From Huntiella abstrusa (taxonomy: Eukaryota; Ascomycota; Sordariomycetes; Microascales; Ceratocystidaceae), in contig JAJNMT010000217.1 in NCBI GenBank assembly GCA_025685495.1, forward strand, positions 20,904-84,903: a DNA stretch of 64,000 nucleotides, in the 5' to 3' direction. Position 1 is the first letter of the stretch. Each line of letters starts with the position of its first letter. Shown here one piece after another: positions 32,815 through 47,103 of this stretch. The notes under the pieces are model-generated. The model was not told the DNA's origin and did no database searches. It worked only from the letters and a program-made list of their open reading frames with translations. The position numbers and the translations under genes are program-made.

Positions 32815-35800
32815 AGATAGCATACAGATAGTGTCGAACAAGGGATTCAGGGCCGAAGAGACGCTGCAGTCTCGGATGCACATATCAGCCATCACCAATG
32901 TTTGGATAATACTTCTGTGGCTTTGCCCGTGGATTCAGAGGTGAGGAACCGGGACAGCAGATTTGACGGCACTAGGTATGTACAATTCACTGCGGCGACA
33001 GAATATCATGGAGGCCTACCCAGGTTGTGGAAACATTGAGAGACAACGACGGCTTGGCCGGTGAGGAAAAAAACGAACCATCCGGAACCAAGATGGGCTG
33101 GACTTGCGAGTATGTACGCCAGCAGCTAGTAATGTGGTGGGGAGTGACAGGTCAATAAAACGTATAACTTTCTTAATATCCCACACTATGTATTTGCCGC
33201 GTTATCGTGGTGATCTCATCGGGTCTGTATCAAGAGACATACATGTCCACCTACAGAACAAAAGCACCACCATTATTTCGTCAGCCCGTCATTCTTCATA
33301 CTATCTCGTCAGCCTGTGTCTAGCTGTCTCCCATCTTGTCAGACCCTTCCTCCTCTTCAGCTTAGAACAAAGCAAAACTCACAGCACTCACTTGCCCACC
33401 AACCCATCCAAATTTGTCACTGTACTACCGCTGCCCCGTCGTACCTCGCAGAGATCTCTCCCGATTCCGGGCCTCGGGCTATCTGGATCGCTGTGGTGCA
33501 GGAGATTGTTGCATCCTCATTTTTTGTGTACTCGTTGATTACTAGCCCCTAGTACGCATATGCATGAAATCAGTAAGAAAAAATACCTTGGACAAAAACG
33601 TTATATAATGATAAAATATCACAAGATTTCGTGGTAGCCCGGTTAATGTGCAACTATACGTGTGCAACAATTTAGGAAAAATATATAGAATAGAGGGGCG
33701 TAGCTTACCCAAGTGGGGCGTGGCCTAGTGCCTGTCATTATCTTAGGGTTTTGAGGTTTCGGGTCTTGTTAGCGTCGTTGACACGGCGAGATTCATGCGA
33801 GTTGCGGGCGATTGATCGTTCCGTTGGCCACCGTCAGACTGGCGGATCTAGTATAAAATAGAGCGGTCAGCGGATGAAGAACCACGGCAACTAAGATCGG
33901 TATCAAAACTATAACCTAGTGGTAGGAAACTTGAACAACACACTAATCGAAGACTAACCCTGACTAACGACACCCTAATCGCATATGACTTCCTGATCGC
34001 CGTTGAGTTTCTTTTTCTGTATTCGCCATGGTCGGCCCATCTTGTTTTCTTTGGGCCTCAACTGTAAGAGGCGTTCTGCCGAGTTAGGCTGCTGTAGCCT
34101 TCGGGTCAGTTGATATCCGTTTTGCCTTATTTTGCTATCTTTGAAAGCCACCGACCGTTCACCAAAGCCCAAATATATGCACAACAACCAAAAGCTCTGC
34201 CTTGACCGTAGATTGTACAAGACGGCATGTGACCCCCCAAGAACCAACCCTTTGGAGAGGCCATTCCCATGGTTCTAGCCCAAACCCGCGATATAGCCCC
34301 AGTGTCTGTCGGGCCCTTTGGCCCTTGCATCACGAAACGGGGCTTCCATGATTTTTTTTTGGCGTGTGTTTTTCAGCTTATTCTCCCAGACAATCACCAG
34401 CTGCATCAAAAACCACAAAATGGCACCCAAAATCGGAATCCCCCAACGATGGATTGGATTTACCCCCTCTTCTGCTTTACCAGGCTCGTGGTTCGCTTGG
34501 CTCCAGGGCTGGTGTCTTGCTTGGCCTAGATTCGTTGCCTTTCAGCCAAGTAGAAGGTGAAAATCTCTCCTTCTTCTTCGTCGGTTATTGTCCTACGGGC
34601 AGCTGACAACTGACGATTTCGGCGACAGATCTGGTGCATGTTCGGTCAGCCGCTTGTACATACATAAATTGTACATGGCTACTGTACGCTGTAGGTGGTG
34701 TACGCATATGCCTGTGTGCATACGGTGATGTCACCACGAGCTTCCTTGAACAACAGAGACGATGGACAGACGAGGCGCTGTCGATTTGTTTGGTTTGTCC
34801 GTGTGACTTCCAGAAGAGCGGGAATCCTATTACGGCGGATTTGTCTGATGCAATCGTCTGCCTAGTTCTGAAATCTGCACTGGGCCTCGTTTTGGGTTTT
34901 CTTTTTTTCTTCTCCTCAGGTTGGGAATAAGAGGGAGATATTCCTCGTTTGCGTTAGCGACTTATTCGGTGTTAGTGGGCTTTGTTGAGCGATGGGGCTA
35001 CCGCTAAAGAAAAAATGTGACCAGTCTTCTAGCGTGGTGGGGCAAATACAAAGGCGATTCCCGTACGAACAAGGCTTCGAGAAGAAGTTAATGCAGATGA
35101 TGAAATCGAGCAGGCGCGCGAACACATTATTCGAGACAACAAGGCAGACTATGGCGTTGTGATCGGGCTTATGGCGGACTATCATCGAGACTGCATAAAG
35201 CCCATGGCGATGATTGCACCCCCAAACCCCAACAGGCCCAGCAGAAGTTGAAAACGACAAAACTACACATGGCAAACACAGATGGATCCACCCAATCTTC
35301 CTTCTATGCCTTCCTCCCTCGAGGAATGCATACAGCCAGCGGGGTGAATATGCACATGCAATTTCCCGCACGATCGATCGCAGAAGTCACCGGGAAAACT
35401 AAAGCAGGTTTGTCCTGAACAAGACCTAGCAAACCGAGGTAGTCATTCGTGGAATGTATGGCCCTTCTCCTTCTTTTTGTTTTTCTTCATTTTTTTCGGG
35501 TGTGGAATGTCCCGTTTGCTTGTGAATGAAGATTGTCTTGAACAAACTTGTACTACATTGTAGTCGAGAACATGTGGTCCTTCCTATGACCCATCGCAGG
35601 TAACCCTATTACAAACCCTATGTCGGACCAGTAAACCAAGAAGAATAAATTGACAAAATGATAACGTGGGATGTTGAAATCCTACACATCTTACTCCGCC
35701 ATCTAAATCCGCCCATCGCCGCGATTAGATCTCCCAGGTGAAGAGTCATGGACCAGCCCACTTATAAAGCACGATCGTCCGTTAGACACCGAGAGAATAG

Positions 35801-38800
35801 GAATTCAGTGCAGCCTAAGAAACAGACGTAGTCCAGAATCGCCGAACTAATCATAATTTTAGACTTGATACATATTTGTTTGTGGGAATATTTCCTATCT
35901 GTATGTTGATATATCGCTCGGCCTTTCAACTTCCTTGAGGACGGCTTTCCTTCCATATCGACACTGGCGAAACACGGGAGTGAGGGGTGATAGAAATAAA
36001 CACAGGTTGACGGAATTTAGAGAAACAAGGTCAAGGGAATAGACAAGGCATTCAACACACAAAGGAACAAGAACAGACGGACAGGGTGCGGACGTTTACG
36101 ACCTAACCCGCGATTTTCAGAGGTTATTTCCGATTTGGGGAATCTTTCCAAATCTAGTAATTTTGAACATTTCTTCTGCCGTTGCTTTGCCGCATTGTTG
36201 GCCATTATCATCTCTTGTTTGTCATTTTTAAAGTTACTCATTGTTGAGATTCTAGGCATCGAGAGAGTTGTGAAGTATATTGGTGTTGATATAGAACTAA
36301 AATGTTGGAAATGTGCCTTTTGCAAGGGAGAGATTTGCACTTTACCAGAGAAGCCGAGTCCCGCCCGACTAGGGTTATAAATATGGGTCCTTCGATTTTG
36401 AACGGTCCGCAGCTATCTGGCCGTGTACATCTGCCGAGGAACCTGTGCGATGGATTACATGGTGCCGATGTAAATTCCTTGGATCGGACTAGTTATAGCG
36501 GGACCGCATTTGACGATCGATTTGGCGCGTGTCAAAGGACCCATGAATCGACAAAATTGGCTCGATTGGCAGGCTGTCGGGGAGAGAACATGAAGTGAGC
36601 CAGGGTCTACAGAAGAGAAAACCTCGACCTAATTGGGCATTTAGTACATGTGGGTCGAGACGGATATCGGGGAAATCGAGTCTAGGGAGTCTCAAAGGGA
36701 ATGAAGTTTGTCTTTGGTGGGTTCCTTGATCGGATTCCTATGCACACTATCGGTGTTCCTTACGGTGGAGATAATGGAGGCTATGTCTTCTAGATCGAAA
36801 GCTTCTATCATCGACTTGTTTAGTGTTTGATGCTCATGATCCTGAGTATCCCAAACTTCAAGCTTGACATCTGTTACTTAGACTTTGTTCTAGTTGGCCT
36901 CTCTTTGGGGCAGAATTTCCACTTTGGGTGAGTTCATCGACAGTGGGGGGGGATCGTGCACCTTTATCAAGCTGGAAGTACACTAGTTTAGCCTGGAACT
37001 TGACTTGGACGAATTTCATCCTCACTGACGGACTTCACATGCAAGTGAGGGGAATGGGGCGTGCCAGAATCAAATATCTTCTCTTCTCTTCGGCAACCCT
37101 CGTCGTCCGACCCTCGTCTTGCAGATTTGTCCGTTCCCAATGCCATGGGCCGGGGGTGTCGTGTCGTCGCTTCCATGTGTCGGGACCGAGAATGTGAAAT
37201 CTACCAAGCCATCTTGAACGTGGCTTTGACCACCAACATTTAGCTTCAACACCCCCATCCAATACCCGTCTTGGCTTGCTTTTCTTTCTTGCGTAACTCC
37301 CTGTCGCCCTGTCCCTTCCTACTCGTCAAATTGTAGATGACCCTCCATGCGGCAGCACTTCGAGCGACAGATCGCCCGCCATAGCCTGATAAGATCAGCA
37401 TGTCTGCACTTCATGTCTATGCCCCACGGCCAAAGCCAGACTTCTTCATCCACACAGGGATCGTGGGGGACACGCCAGCCTCTCACTCCCTCCCTGGGGC
37501 CTGGCTGTGCAGAAACCCTAATGGTCCCTCAATGTCAGATTGACGCGGCGCTGTTACCGGTTTGGGCGAGCGGGCCGATGTGATGAGGATGATGATGAAA
37601 TCAGACAGGCTAAGCAGGATAAGCTAATCGTGTTTGAAGGGGAAAAAGGCGAGAAGGCGAGGGATGGCGCCGAATTCAAGAATACAAAGGAAACACCTCA
37701 CATCGTCGCTACCAAATCGCTGAAGGAGCAGATTAGCTTGAGTCCAAAGGCCTTCCACAGACTTCTAGGGTTGCTCTATACGTTGGCCCTTGAAGTCGTA
37801 GCTCTGACACCTGTCTATACAATATGCAAATAGGGATATAACGCACGCCCGAAGAGAGGGAGAGAGAAACAATCGCCTGGTTAAAGCCCATCCCATTACA
37901 TTGTACATACATTGGCCAAGAGCCGGCAAGTTGCCCAAGCTGTGCCTTGACCGGCGTTCTTTTACGCTTGTCCACGCTTACTTCCCCACCACGTTTATGC
38001 AAGGGCTACGCAACGTAAACTTGCTTGCTTGGTGTTGTTGTTTAGTCCGTACAATGAAGTGGCCTAGCTTGGCAAATACATCATCTGTGCGTCAGTGTTG
38101 GAATCGTCAACTTGTTCGATTTCTTTACTACTGCCTCGCCAGCTACCTTGTCAAACCAAGGGAAAAAGCCCGGTCTCCCGCGCTAATGCTAAATCTGGTT
38201 AGGCAATACCGGAGAAGACAGCTTTGTTACCCATTTTCCATGTGTAAGAGATGCTGGGCCTTGATATTGCTGGCATTGGAACAACCTAAACTACATACCA
38301 CATTTCGGGGTCTCGCGTTTTTCAAAAGGAGACGAGGGAGAGGGGTAATCTTGCAGCCAAGGTAATCTACGACGACAAATGCCTCTGTGGAAGGGAAATA
38401 GAAGACTATGGGACCCCACAAGGGATTCTTCAAGATAACACAAAGAGAACCCTGGTGCTGATGATATTGGGAAACCGATATATCGTTTGTGGGTTGTTCG
38501 GGAGAAGGACTTGGCTTTTTTTGTTCGTGGTTACATTTGTGATAGGACGGGTTTGCTGCTGGTCCTTTACTTGCATTCTTACTCACATGAATAACACGAA
38601 CACAAACGCATGTTCCACCCTAGTCCCGTGGGTTCACCAGACCGGTCAACCACACCGGCCCAAGATACAGACAAATGTGATATGTGATTTTTTACTCCAG
38701 CAGAATCACCACTACAGTATGGTCCATCTTGCGACTTTGATCAGTCATGTTTTTTTTGTTCTGCACCTTACATTACTCAAGTTTCTCATTGGTTCAATAT

Positions 38801-41800
38801 CGTACACCCTGACACCCCGCTTCTGAAGTTGATACACCCCACCCCCTAGTATATCGTACCCTTTTCGATTCCCATTGCAACTAATACGTAACATTTGGGA
38901 TTCTGACCCAGCCTTCATTGGCGTGCATGAAGACGGTTGTCAGTGGGATTGCGGCAAGATAACCGCTGGAAATATAGAGATTGAGTTGCGACATTGCAGA
39001 GGGAGCGACGGACGGCATTGGCTGAAAACTGAAGAGGAACATAAAGAGGAGAGAGGCGGAGTGTTTTCGGCTCTGGCTCTAGCCTGGCTGTGCCTGTGTT
39101 GTCGTTGATTTAGGACCGATTGACGTGTTCCTAAAGATTTGTTGGTTTTGGAATCGGGCAAACTACAATGGCAAAATCCGGCTCCCTCTGGCTGGTTCAG
39201 GCGGTCATGGGGGAGTATGTATGCTTGAACAAGGCAAATCATCATCGTCCTTTATGATCCGTGGGCACACCTCCATTTCCCCGTTTTCCCCGCCTCTTGA
39301 CTGATCTCCATCCATCCATCAACAACCACTGCCGGCCCGATTTTGACATGGCAAAACTTCCAAATAGAGCCTTCACCACCCAAATTACAACATGTCCAGT
39401 CAAAGCCAAAATCCCCCGATATCTCCCAAATAGGGAAAACCTTCCACTTCAAGTCCAAACCACCACGGACTAAAGCCTCTATTCCCGCTTTGACAGCATC
39501 TCTCCCCACGCATATTGTCATCAACCTCAAATACCTTCGTCCACAGATCAGTCAGCACAGTACACACGCCCCTGGTTTCCTTGCCCGTCCAAGGCTTCCC
39601 TTCCCCGTTAAACCCCATGACATTTGGCCGCAGCGGTAAGTGCCTTCGACGATCCAAAAGCAAGCAAACGGAAGAAAAGACAATACACGGCCAAAGAGTA
39701 ACCCCAACGCAGAGGTCACTCCACACTCAATGCGTTTCGTCTTCGAGCGCAAAGACCTCAAATTCCAACAGGAACGCGAGAGAGCGAGATTTTAGCACAA
39801 GAAAGCGCTCGGATGTTGGCTAAGAAAGCATCAGCACCACCAGTGGCCGCACAGAAGCTCTGAAAAACAAGGTCTAGGCTATCGTTGTAAGGGACGGGTT
39901 GCGTTTTAAATATCGGCGTTCGATCCGTTTCCCCTTTAGGCAAGCTTTCCTATCTGGGATATGAAGCTTTGGCCTAGACATGTGCGGATCTGACGGAATA
40001 AGTTCCGAGTCATATAGGGTTCTTTTGGGGTTGGGACTCGAAAAACTCACACTCGAGCGTTGTGTTTGGGACTGGACTCGGCTATGTGACTTTCAAGGCA
40101 AATGTTGACAAGGCAGTCTGTTTGTCGTGGTACTTGCCGTGATCGATTTCGTGTTACTTGGCACGACGATGGAGTATTCATTTGTGCTAAACATTGTGCG
40201 CATGTTCAATGGACCAAAGCTCTTTTTTGGGATGTTGCATGAACTTTGGCCTATCGAAGAATGTCCTTGCGACGTCCGTTTTACCCATCGGAGGGTTTAC
40301 ATAAACAATGTGTGTATGCTGCGATGTGCCTCCTCCATCCTGCTTTGAGTTCAATGTTACATTGGGAAATCTAACCTTGTGCCATCTTGGTCCCTGGTTC
40401 ATTCTGCGCATGATCCAAGACTCAGCTACGGGTGAGTTTTCTTGCGGACGTAACCCCGGGAATCATCACTGCTTTCGTCGTATCCACTGGGCCACACACA
40501 TGCCGTATCGAAAAAGAGTAAGGCCAACCAGATTGCCTATCGTTTTCTACACATAAAGATGCAATGACGAGATCAACTAGATCCAGTTGGTGTATATGTA
40601 ATCCCCCGGAACTAGATAAACCGATAGACCGATACCGCCCGCACCGGGAAGGAATCCATCCCCTTCTAATCACAAGATATCGTGCAGGCCGGAATCGCAG
40701 ATGCGTAAATCGATAGTGAAGAGGGAGGGGTCTCTCTTCATGTACTTGGGACACATACATGACAGTTGAGCATGGATGAAGTTGCAAGTCAGCCACCAAA
40801 GGGGGTGAACTTTGTAGTTCACACATGTGTACATACATAATGATGCACTCATGTGGTGCTTGGCGAGATCCAGCTCCAAGTGTTCGGTGAATTGTCTAAG
40901 CTTTGGCTTTTTGAATGTATCCCGCAGACATATTGGATTTCGCCGACTACAGATCCACTACGTCCAAGCTAAGAACGAAACACCTACCGTCATCAAGTCT
41001 GCCCAAAGCGGGAACCTCCGCCGGTCGCACCTGTGTCGTATCAAAGTGAGAATCCCGTTTCCTATCTTCAGATTCTCGGCGTCTATACTTGGGAGTGATG
41101 GTGGGTGGGTTGTCCCTTAGTCCCTGGACCCCTGATTGCGCGATTACAGATTAAATATTGGTTTCTTCACCAAGGCCTGTCCTGTCGCGCGACTCCCGCC
41201 GTGGGTGAATAGGGAAAAAGAAAATTCCATCGATCGATTCTTTTGTCCAGGCGGGGGCGTATTTAGACTGGTCTTCTTTCTGCTCACCCTGGACGAGCTG
41301 ACCACCAATGAAAACCCGGGAAACCTAATAAGCAATGAGAGAAGAGTGTGATGCAAATAGGAGAATCGGGCGATTCCATCTTGTTACTGTCCACCGGAGA
41401 TTCCCATGGCGATTTCCGAGGCCATTGCGGTGACATGCATCGTGAGAATTATCTGCAGAATAAGGGTCTACCATCAACGGATTTAACCCGTTGAGGGCGC
41501 AATATGTCCGTAATATTCTTCGCCAAGCCTTCTACGCCCAGGACACAAACAGCAAATTCGCTAGCCAATATGCCGGATAATAACTCACATAGAACGCCCC
41601 TCTGCTCTGGCCACACTGCATCCATTGCATCTTCAGCAGTTACTCGTAACCTCCCCCACGGGACGTCTCGTCCTCGTTCTCCCGGCCGGATCACCAACTG
41701 CACCGCCCTCACATGTCATCTCACTTGACAGCGCACCAAAGCTTGTCTGTCCACGATGCCCAAACACAATGTTTGTCTGCTGTGTATTTATATTTTATTG

Positions 41801-44800
41801 CCGTTTCTTCCTTTGAATCTGGGCCGTACATAGTGGTCTTTACATGTAGTTGACGAGTCAAATCAGTCGGAACCATGGAACCAGTTTGGCCCCCGGTCAG
41901 TACTTACTAGGGTTGTTTCTTTTGTCTTCGGTCCCGCTTGTTACAGAAGGTGCCCTTGGGCCGGATATCGCGGGTAGCCCAGATCTCGGTAATAATTCTA
42001 GGTCAAGATGTAGGGAAGCAGTGATTACGATTTTGCCGACAAAACAGTGGTGTGGTGGGTGGGGCTTGGAACACACCAAATGGAACACTGTGTAGAGAAA
42101 ACACCGATCTTGTCACTCGGTATGATTTTCTTTTCTCTGTCCTATTTTGTCCACTTTTTGCGACGAGCGACGTCACTCTTGGATATCCACAGTTGGTCTC
42201 GAATTGTTACTCTGGGTGACCCCCCCTTTCACATGTTCTCTCTGGCCTTGTCCTCTTCATAGGCCAACCAACCCGTATCTTATCCCGATTGGGAATGTCC
42301 TCCGTTAACTAGAATGATGCGTGTTTTACCCAGGCTGCCGGATATAGCTGTTTGAGATGGAGCCTTGTTTCCCTCGAGGCACAATGCCATGGCTCTGTGA
42401 CTGGTGACATGGCTCTTTTAACAGTTGATCAACCAATGAAATATTTTCTTTTGAAGCCTGGTTGTATCGTTGCCCCATCGCATTGTAACTTCATCACACT
42501 TGATCAACCGAATCTCACGTTTCCTCTTACTCCGCTCTTGTCACTGTTCAATCAACTCGCTATACCTTATTACCCATGCAACTACGCCTCTCAATCCTGC
42601 ATCTCCTTCCGTTCTTCGCACACCACCAGCCAGCCTCATCACATCTTATGCTATATATCCCCAGAAAAATAAAGAAAAGAAAAGACCAGACATGTGACGC
42701 TATATCGAGCGATCTTCATTAATCTATGTCTCTCCCTTCATCCACGCCCCCATTGTCCCATCTCAAAACAAAGACAATCTCATACACCCTTCTCCTAGTC
42801 TTGCTTCCCCGCCTCAGAGCGAGTGTGTATCCTTCCCCTTGTTCTATAGAGAGGCGGGGAGCGGCTTCCCTAACACACGTCACGGATTTTAACAAATCTC
42901 AACCAATCGATTCATGAGTCTTTGTCTCTCGATCAACTGTTTGTAAGGGTTGACTAAACAGGGCCTTGTGTACAGTCGGTTAGATCCCCCTCTCACCAAG
43001 ACGCCTTCTTATGATGTCGTTGACTTGTGGGACATGACGGGGTTTCTTTTGTCCTGTAGGATAGAGACATATCACTCCGGGGCTTTTAACCACTTTGCGC
43101 CGTTACAACAACGGCAGGAAAGATTAAGTTCCCGTTCTTGGATACAATGCCGACTGCGCCGTCAAGATCATCTCTGCGGCGCAGTTTTGGGACAACTGTA
43201 AGCTGCACACGTTTCATTTGAACCGATGTATGAAAGAAGCTTGAGATTCCCAAGTGACAGGATGACACACCGATCAGGAGTAGTGAGCGGCCAGATCCCG
43301 ATTTGGTAAAAGAGCAAACAATAAGGTTTGATTTACCCTTGGATAGTCGGTAACCCTAACAAACATACAGGTTTCACAGGACTCGACTAAACCACGGGAC
43401 ATGACCACAAAACTCGATTGTCTGGGGGTGGAACAGGGAAGTTACTTGTTTAGGATGAAGGGAAGGAATACTTTGTTCGACGACAACTCTTCTATGATGG
43501 GGCGAGTAAGATGGCTTGTTGGACAGACAGATAATTGTAGGTATGTGTACATTGGTATGACATTCCAATAGATGATAGGCGGATACGTGAAGACCTTTGG
43601 AAAGTTGTTTGTCGAACCATATTGGTATTCGGGCGTTGGTGATGAGGCTATCTCGAGAGACCGAGACCAGATTACAAAGACCTGATCACCAGTCTGACTC
43701 TAAACAAAAAAACAGCCGACTCACAAGGCCGACATCAAAGAATGCTATAGTAAACAATGTTTAAGGCCCCCACAATGTGTCTCCCTCTCGCCTCCATGGC
43801 ATCCGAAAGCACCAAGTCCGATTTCGTAGACTCGCCAATCACAACCCGGAATTAGCACCAGCCCAAGCAAATCAGCCAAAAAAGAATGCTGCGTACTTTC
43901 CTAGCGACCCCCTCCTCCGTGCCTAAGCTTCCCTTCTTTGCCCTGTGTTTTGATTTCTAGTCACACATGATCCTTTGAGCACACCCTCTTCACGCGGCCG
44001 AATAGTTCTTTGGTCGTCTCCATGTGAACGAACGAGTTTTGGCAACGGGGGAGGGGGGGGCGCAAAGACGAGAATACATAAAGATACGTGGAGAAGCGCA
44101 TGCGAGGGACCAAAGGGGGGATGATCGACGTCCAGATTTACTTGGTTTGATACGGGTAGCAACTGCGATGGTGGTGGCGGTGGTTTTGGTGGTGGAGATG
44201 GGGCCGACTGGTGGCTGCGGACTGAAGGGAGCGGGGCGCGGCGTCAAACGGTGGAGGTCGGCTGCAGATGTGACTCGCTGTAGTATGTAAATATGTTCAT
44301 ATGTGTATGCAGGTTGTGTGTATCTACATATGTATGTATATCGGCATGTAGTCACAGTGACTATGACGATTACTGGGATATTGAATTCGGGACTTCCGGA
44401 GGTTTTCTGGCAGTTGACAAGAAACCAACTCTGCAGCATTCCGTTTACCTGGAACTGTAACCTTTGGAGAGGGGAATCTGTGGGCACTATGTTGGAAGTA
44501 ACTGACTCCTCCACTTTCAATACAACTCCAAATCACGGGTTGTTCCCCGCGCCCGCGATTGTAAAAGTAGTATATAAGACACATGTTCTATATGCATCGA
44601 TATAGCGTGGCGTCCTCCCTGGTCAAGTGTCGATGAAATGAGGAAACACGATTTGGCCTAGGGGGAACAGGTGCGGCAACCATCTCAGCATTCCTTCTCA
44701 CCTCAACATGTGCCTAACCCGGTTGTCGTCGATTTCCGTTCTATATTGCCACACACACACAATAGAAGGTATGCATATACAATTGTAACGCCCAACCCTC

Positions 44801-45340
44801 CCTTCCCAAGTGACTCTGCAACACGATTCGCCACCACCCATCGCTATGCTTTACCCCGAGCGACTAGCTCTTAAAAAACTGACATGCTATATTCCTTATC
44901 TGGCAGCATGCAGGAGCGCCCGCAGGTTCAAGGGCATCTCCATTCTTTAGACAAAGGACGGCAGGATATAAGCGCAGCTATAAAAAAAAACCACGGAACA
45001 AAAATCGTAGAAAAAGCAAATACAATGCTAGGGAAACAGGGAAGGATTCTAGCGGTCAAGGGATGCATTGTCAGCAGAGTGGTTGTATTTGCTGTTGTTC
45101 TCTGTTGCGTTTGTAGATTCTGCTCCAAGGGATGACTCAAGGGATGCGTATGAGAGATGAATCTGTGAATGAGTGAACACATGCTTACATATCTGCATGG
45201 TCATCGAGGACATGTCTCGCTTCCAATGCGGGGGCTTTCCTCCCTGTAATGCTTCGGTAGCAATCATGTCTTTCGGCGCCTGTCGTTGCCGATACGCAAT
45301 TGTCTTTCTGACCAGAAATTGCAACCTAAAGGGATACAAG

Positions 45341-45358
45341 TATGTATGTATGTACATA
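45341..45358. repeat. TATGTATGTATGTACATA tract
   Basis: Member of the dispersed CATA/GTAC palindromic family. Confidence 0.7.
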
Positions 45359-45769
45359 GATGCCCAAACTGCCCACCTCGCCTCCCTTTAGCAGGAAGTC
45401 AAGAAAAAAAAGGCAAAAACGACAAACGAAGTCTAGATCCGCCATCTTTCGGAGCCAAGAATATCCCGAGATGGGCCAGCACATCGTCCATTCTGACAAG
45501 CGAACCATCGCCAACAAACAAAAAGCACTTCTCCCAAAACAGACTTATATCTCAAAGAACCACGCCAGGCGTCGGGTCCAGACGTCATACATGGGCCGAT
45601 GACCCATTTGCATGGCCCTTGCGATTCAGGCCTGTTTCTGTTTCCCTTGTGGCACATAACGAGGTTCAGGGCACATTGGAATGTAGTGAAGAAGAACAAG
45701 GAAGGAAGACCGACTAAGTCACCATCTGACAACCATGCATCCGCCAATCTACAATACATCCATAATCTT

Positions 45770-45794
45770 GTATGTATGTACATGTGTACACATG
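45770..45794. repeat. GTATGTATGTACATGTGTACACATG tract
   Basis: Palindromic tract with two GTAC centres; same dispersed family. Confidence 0.7.
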
Positions 45795-47103
45795 TCCATT
45801 CTTACATTTAGTAAGAAATAGATAGAATACAACATCTCCAAGCCCCGGTTTTAACTCCTTCTCACCCCCCAGTTAACCGACAAAAAGGCACCAGGTATCC
45901 TCAAAGACATCAAATGTACAACCTTCCCAAGCCAACCGGCGCGTCCCATTGGACCCCACGCTGCACTGCGGCCGCCACACATCTCCTCTTCCTTCTTCAT
46001 GACCACCTGCCAAGTACAAGTGAAGAAACACATACATATGTACACTATGACCCCGTTGTGCAAGTCTGCAGTTTGGCCTTTGTCCGTTCTGTCTTGCCCG
46101 TCAGTCTTTAGTAAGCGATTCACTCGCCCGAAAATGGCCCGGTGATCAACAAATATGACGGGTTCGATTTGGGTGAGTCTATGCGGGTGTCATATATGAT
46201 TATGTGTGGGAGTCAGTGTGAGTGTGCCTTGAAATGTCCTTCCCGTTTGCCTTATTAGGATAAGTGCATCACTTTCTTCCCTTCCCTTTCTTTTCTTTTT
46301 CTAGCTTATGCTCGTTGATGAAGAGTCATCCATTGTCTTGTCCTGTGAACACACCCCCCCAAAACGACAAAATACTCTCAACCTGGCAATATTACATGCA
46401 GGAAAAACACTTTCCACAATATATGTACCACCTAAGATCCCGATCCATTCCCTGAAATGCACGCCCTCCCCCCTACCTTAATCCACCCGCGAAATCAAGT
46501 CCCTCATCTCACAGAACTGGTCACTATCACATCCATCCCATCACAGGTCCCATTCCATCGTATGATAGTCCACCACCGCCATCTCCACAAAACTTTGCCC
46601 AATCTGGCCCCCCTTTCTCCCGCTGTCTTGTCCACCGTAACAGCACATCCATGTAGACATGTGAATACCCGCGTCCACCAATCTCGCCTTCTCTCAAAGA
46701 GACTAGAGCCATTTTCGGTATATCCCGCCCCGGGTCCATCGTGTCATTCATGGTTCCGTTTTAATCACACGCCCGCCCGTTTCTCCGGCTTGGGCCCGTA
46801 CCGCCGCCTATTTTGCAGGAAACTTGCAGCAAAAGGCACTTTTCCCACCCGCCTGGATTCCCCATAATAATCATTTTGCTGTTGGGTCTATCCGAATACA
46901 CAAAAAGGCATATTTGCCTCGATTCAGCCAGAGCCTAACTGGCAAGCTGACCGTTTGCCAAAAGCAAAATACGGCAACTTGGAAAGGCTCATCCCGCAAT
47001 AAGCATCCAGACCCGAATATATGTACACTCAAGAGAAAAAGAAAAGCAAAAGCCTGACAACACAGTATACAATCTTACCCAATATATTCCTCGTGACCGT
47101 TCT

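Larger units (their letters stand above)
32071..47103. other. 15-kb gene desert between the NsdD-like gene and the sorting nexin gene
   Basis: No frame in this stretch gives a recognisable protein; candidates such as 33104-33538 plus, 43990-44520 minus and 45286-45717 plus are composition-driven. No transposase, reverse transcriptase, terminal repeats, tRNA or rRNA could be seen. It contains a GACGCA hexamer array (32784-32814), many CATA/GTAC tracts (34657-34675, 37901-37912, 40824-40840, 44325-44342, 45341-45358, 45770-45794, 46031-46045), TGGTGG-rich and CACA microsatellites, and pyrimidine-rich blocks. The NsdD-proximal 1-2 kb is probably a long leader and promoter. Confidence 0.5.

Noticed and set aside
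43990..44520. 176-residue minus-strand frame in the second desert
   Set aside because: Low-complexity Pro/Thr/Arg content over a TGGTGG-rich stretch and a CATA tract; no conserved motif.
12179..47103. Possible transposable elements filling the deserts
   Set aside because: No reverse transcriptase, transposase, integrase or terminal repeats recognised; a repeat search could still find short non-autonomous elements.
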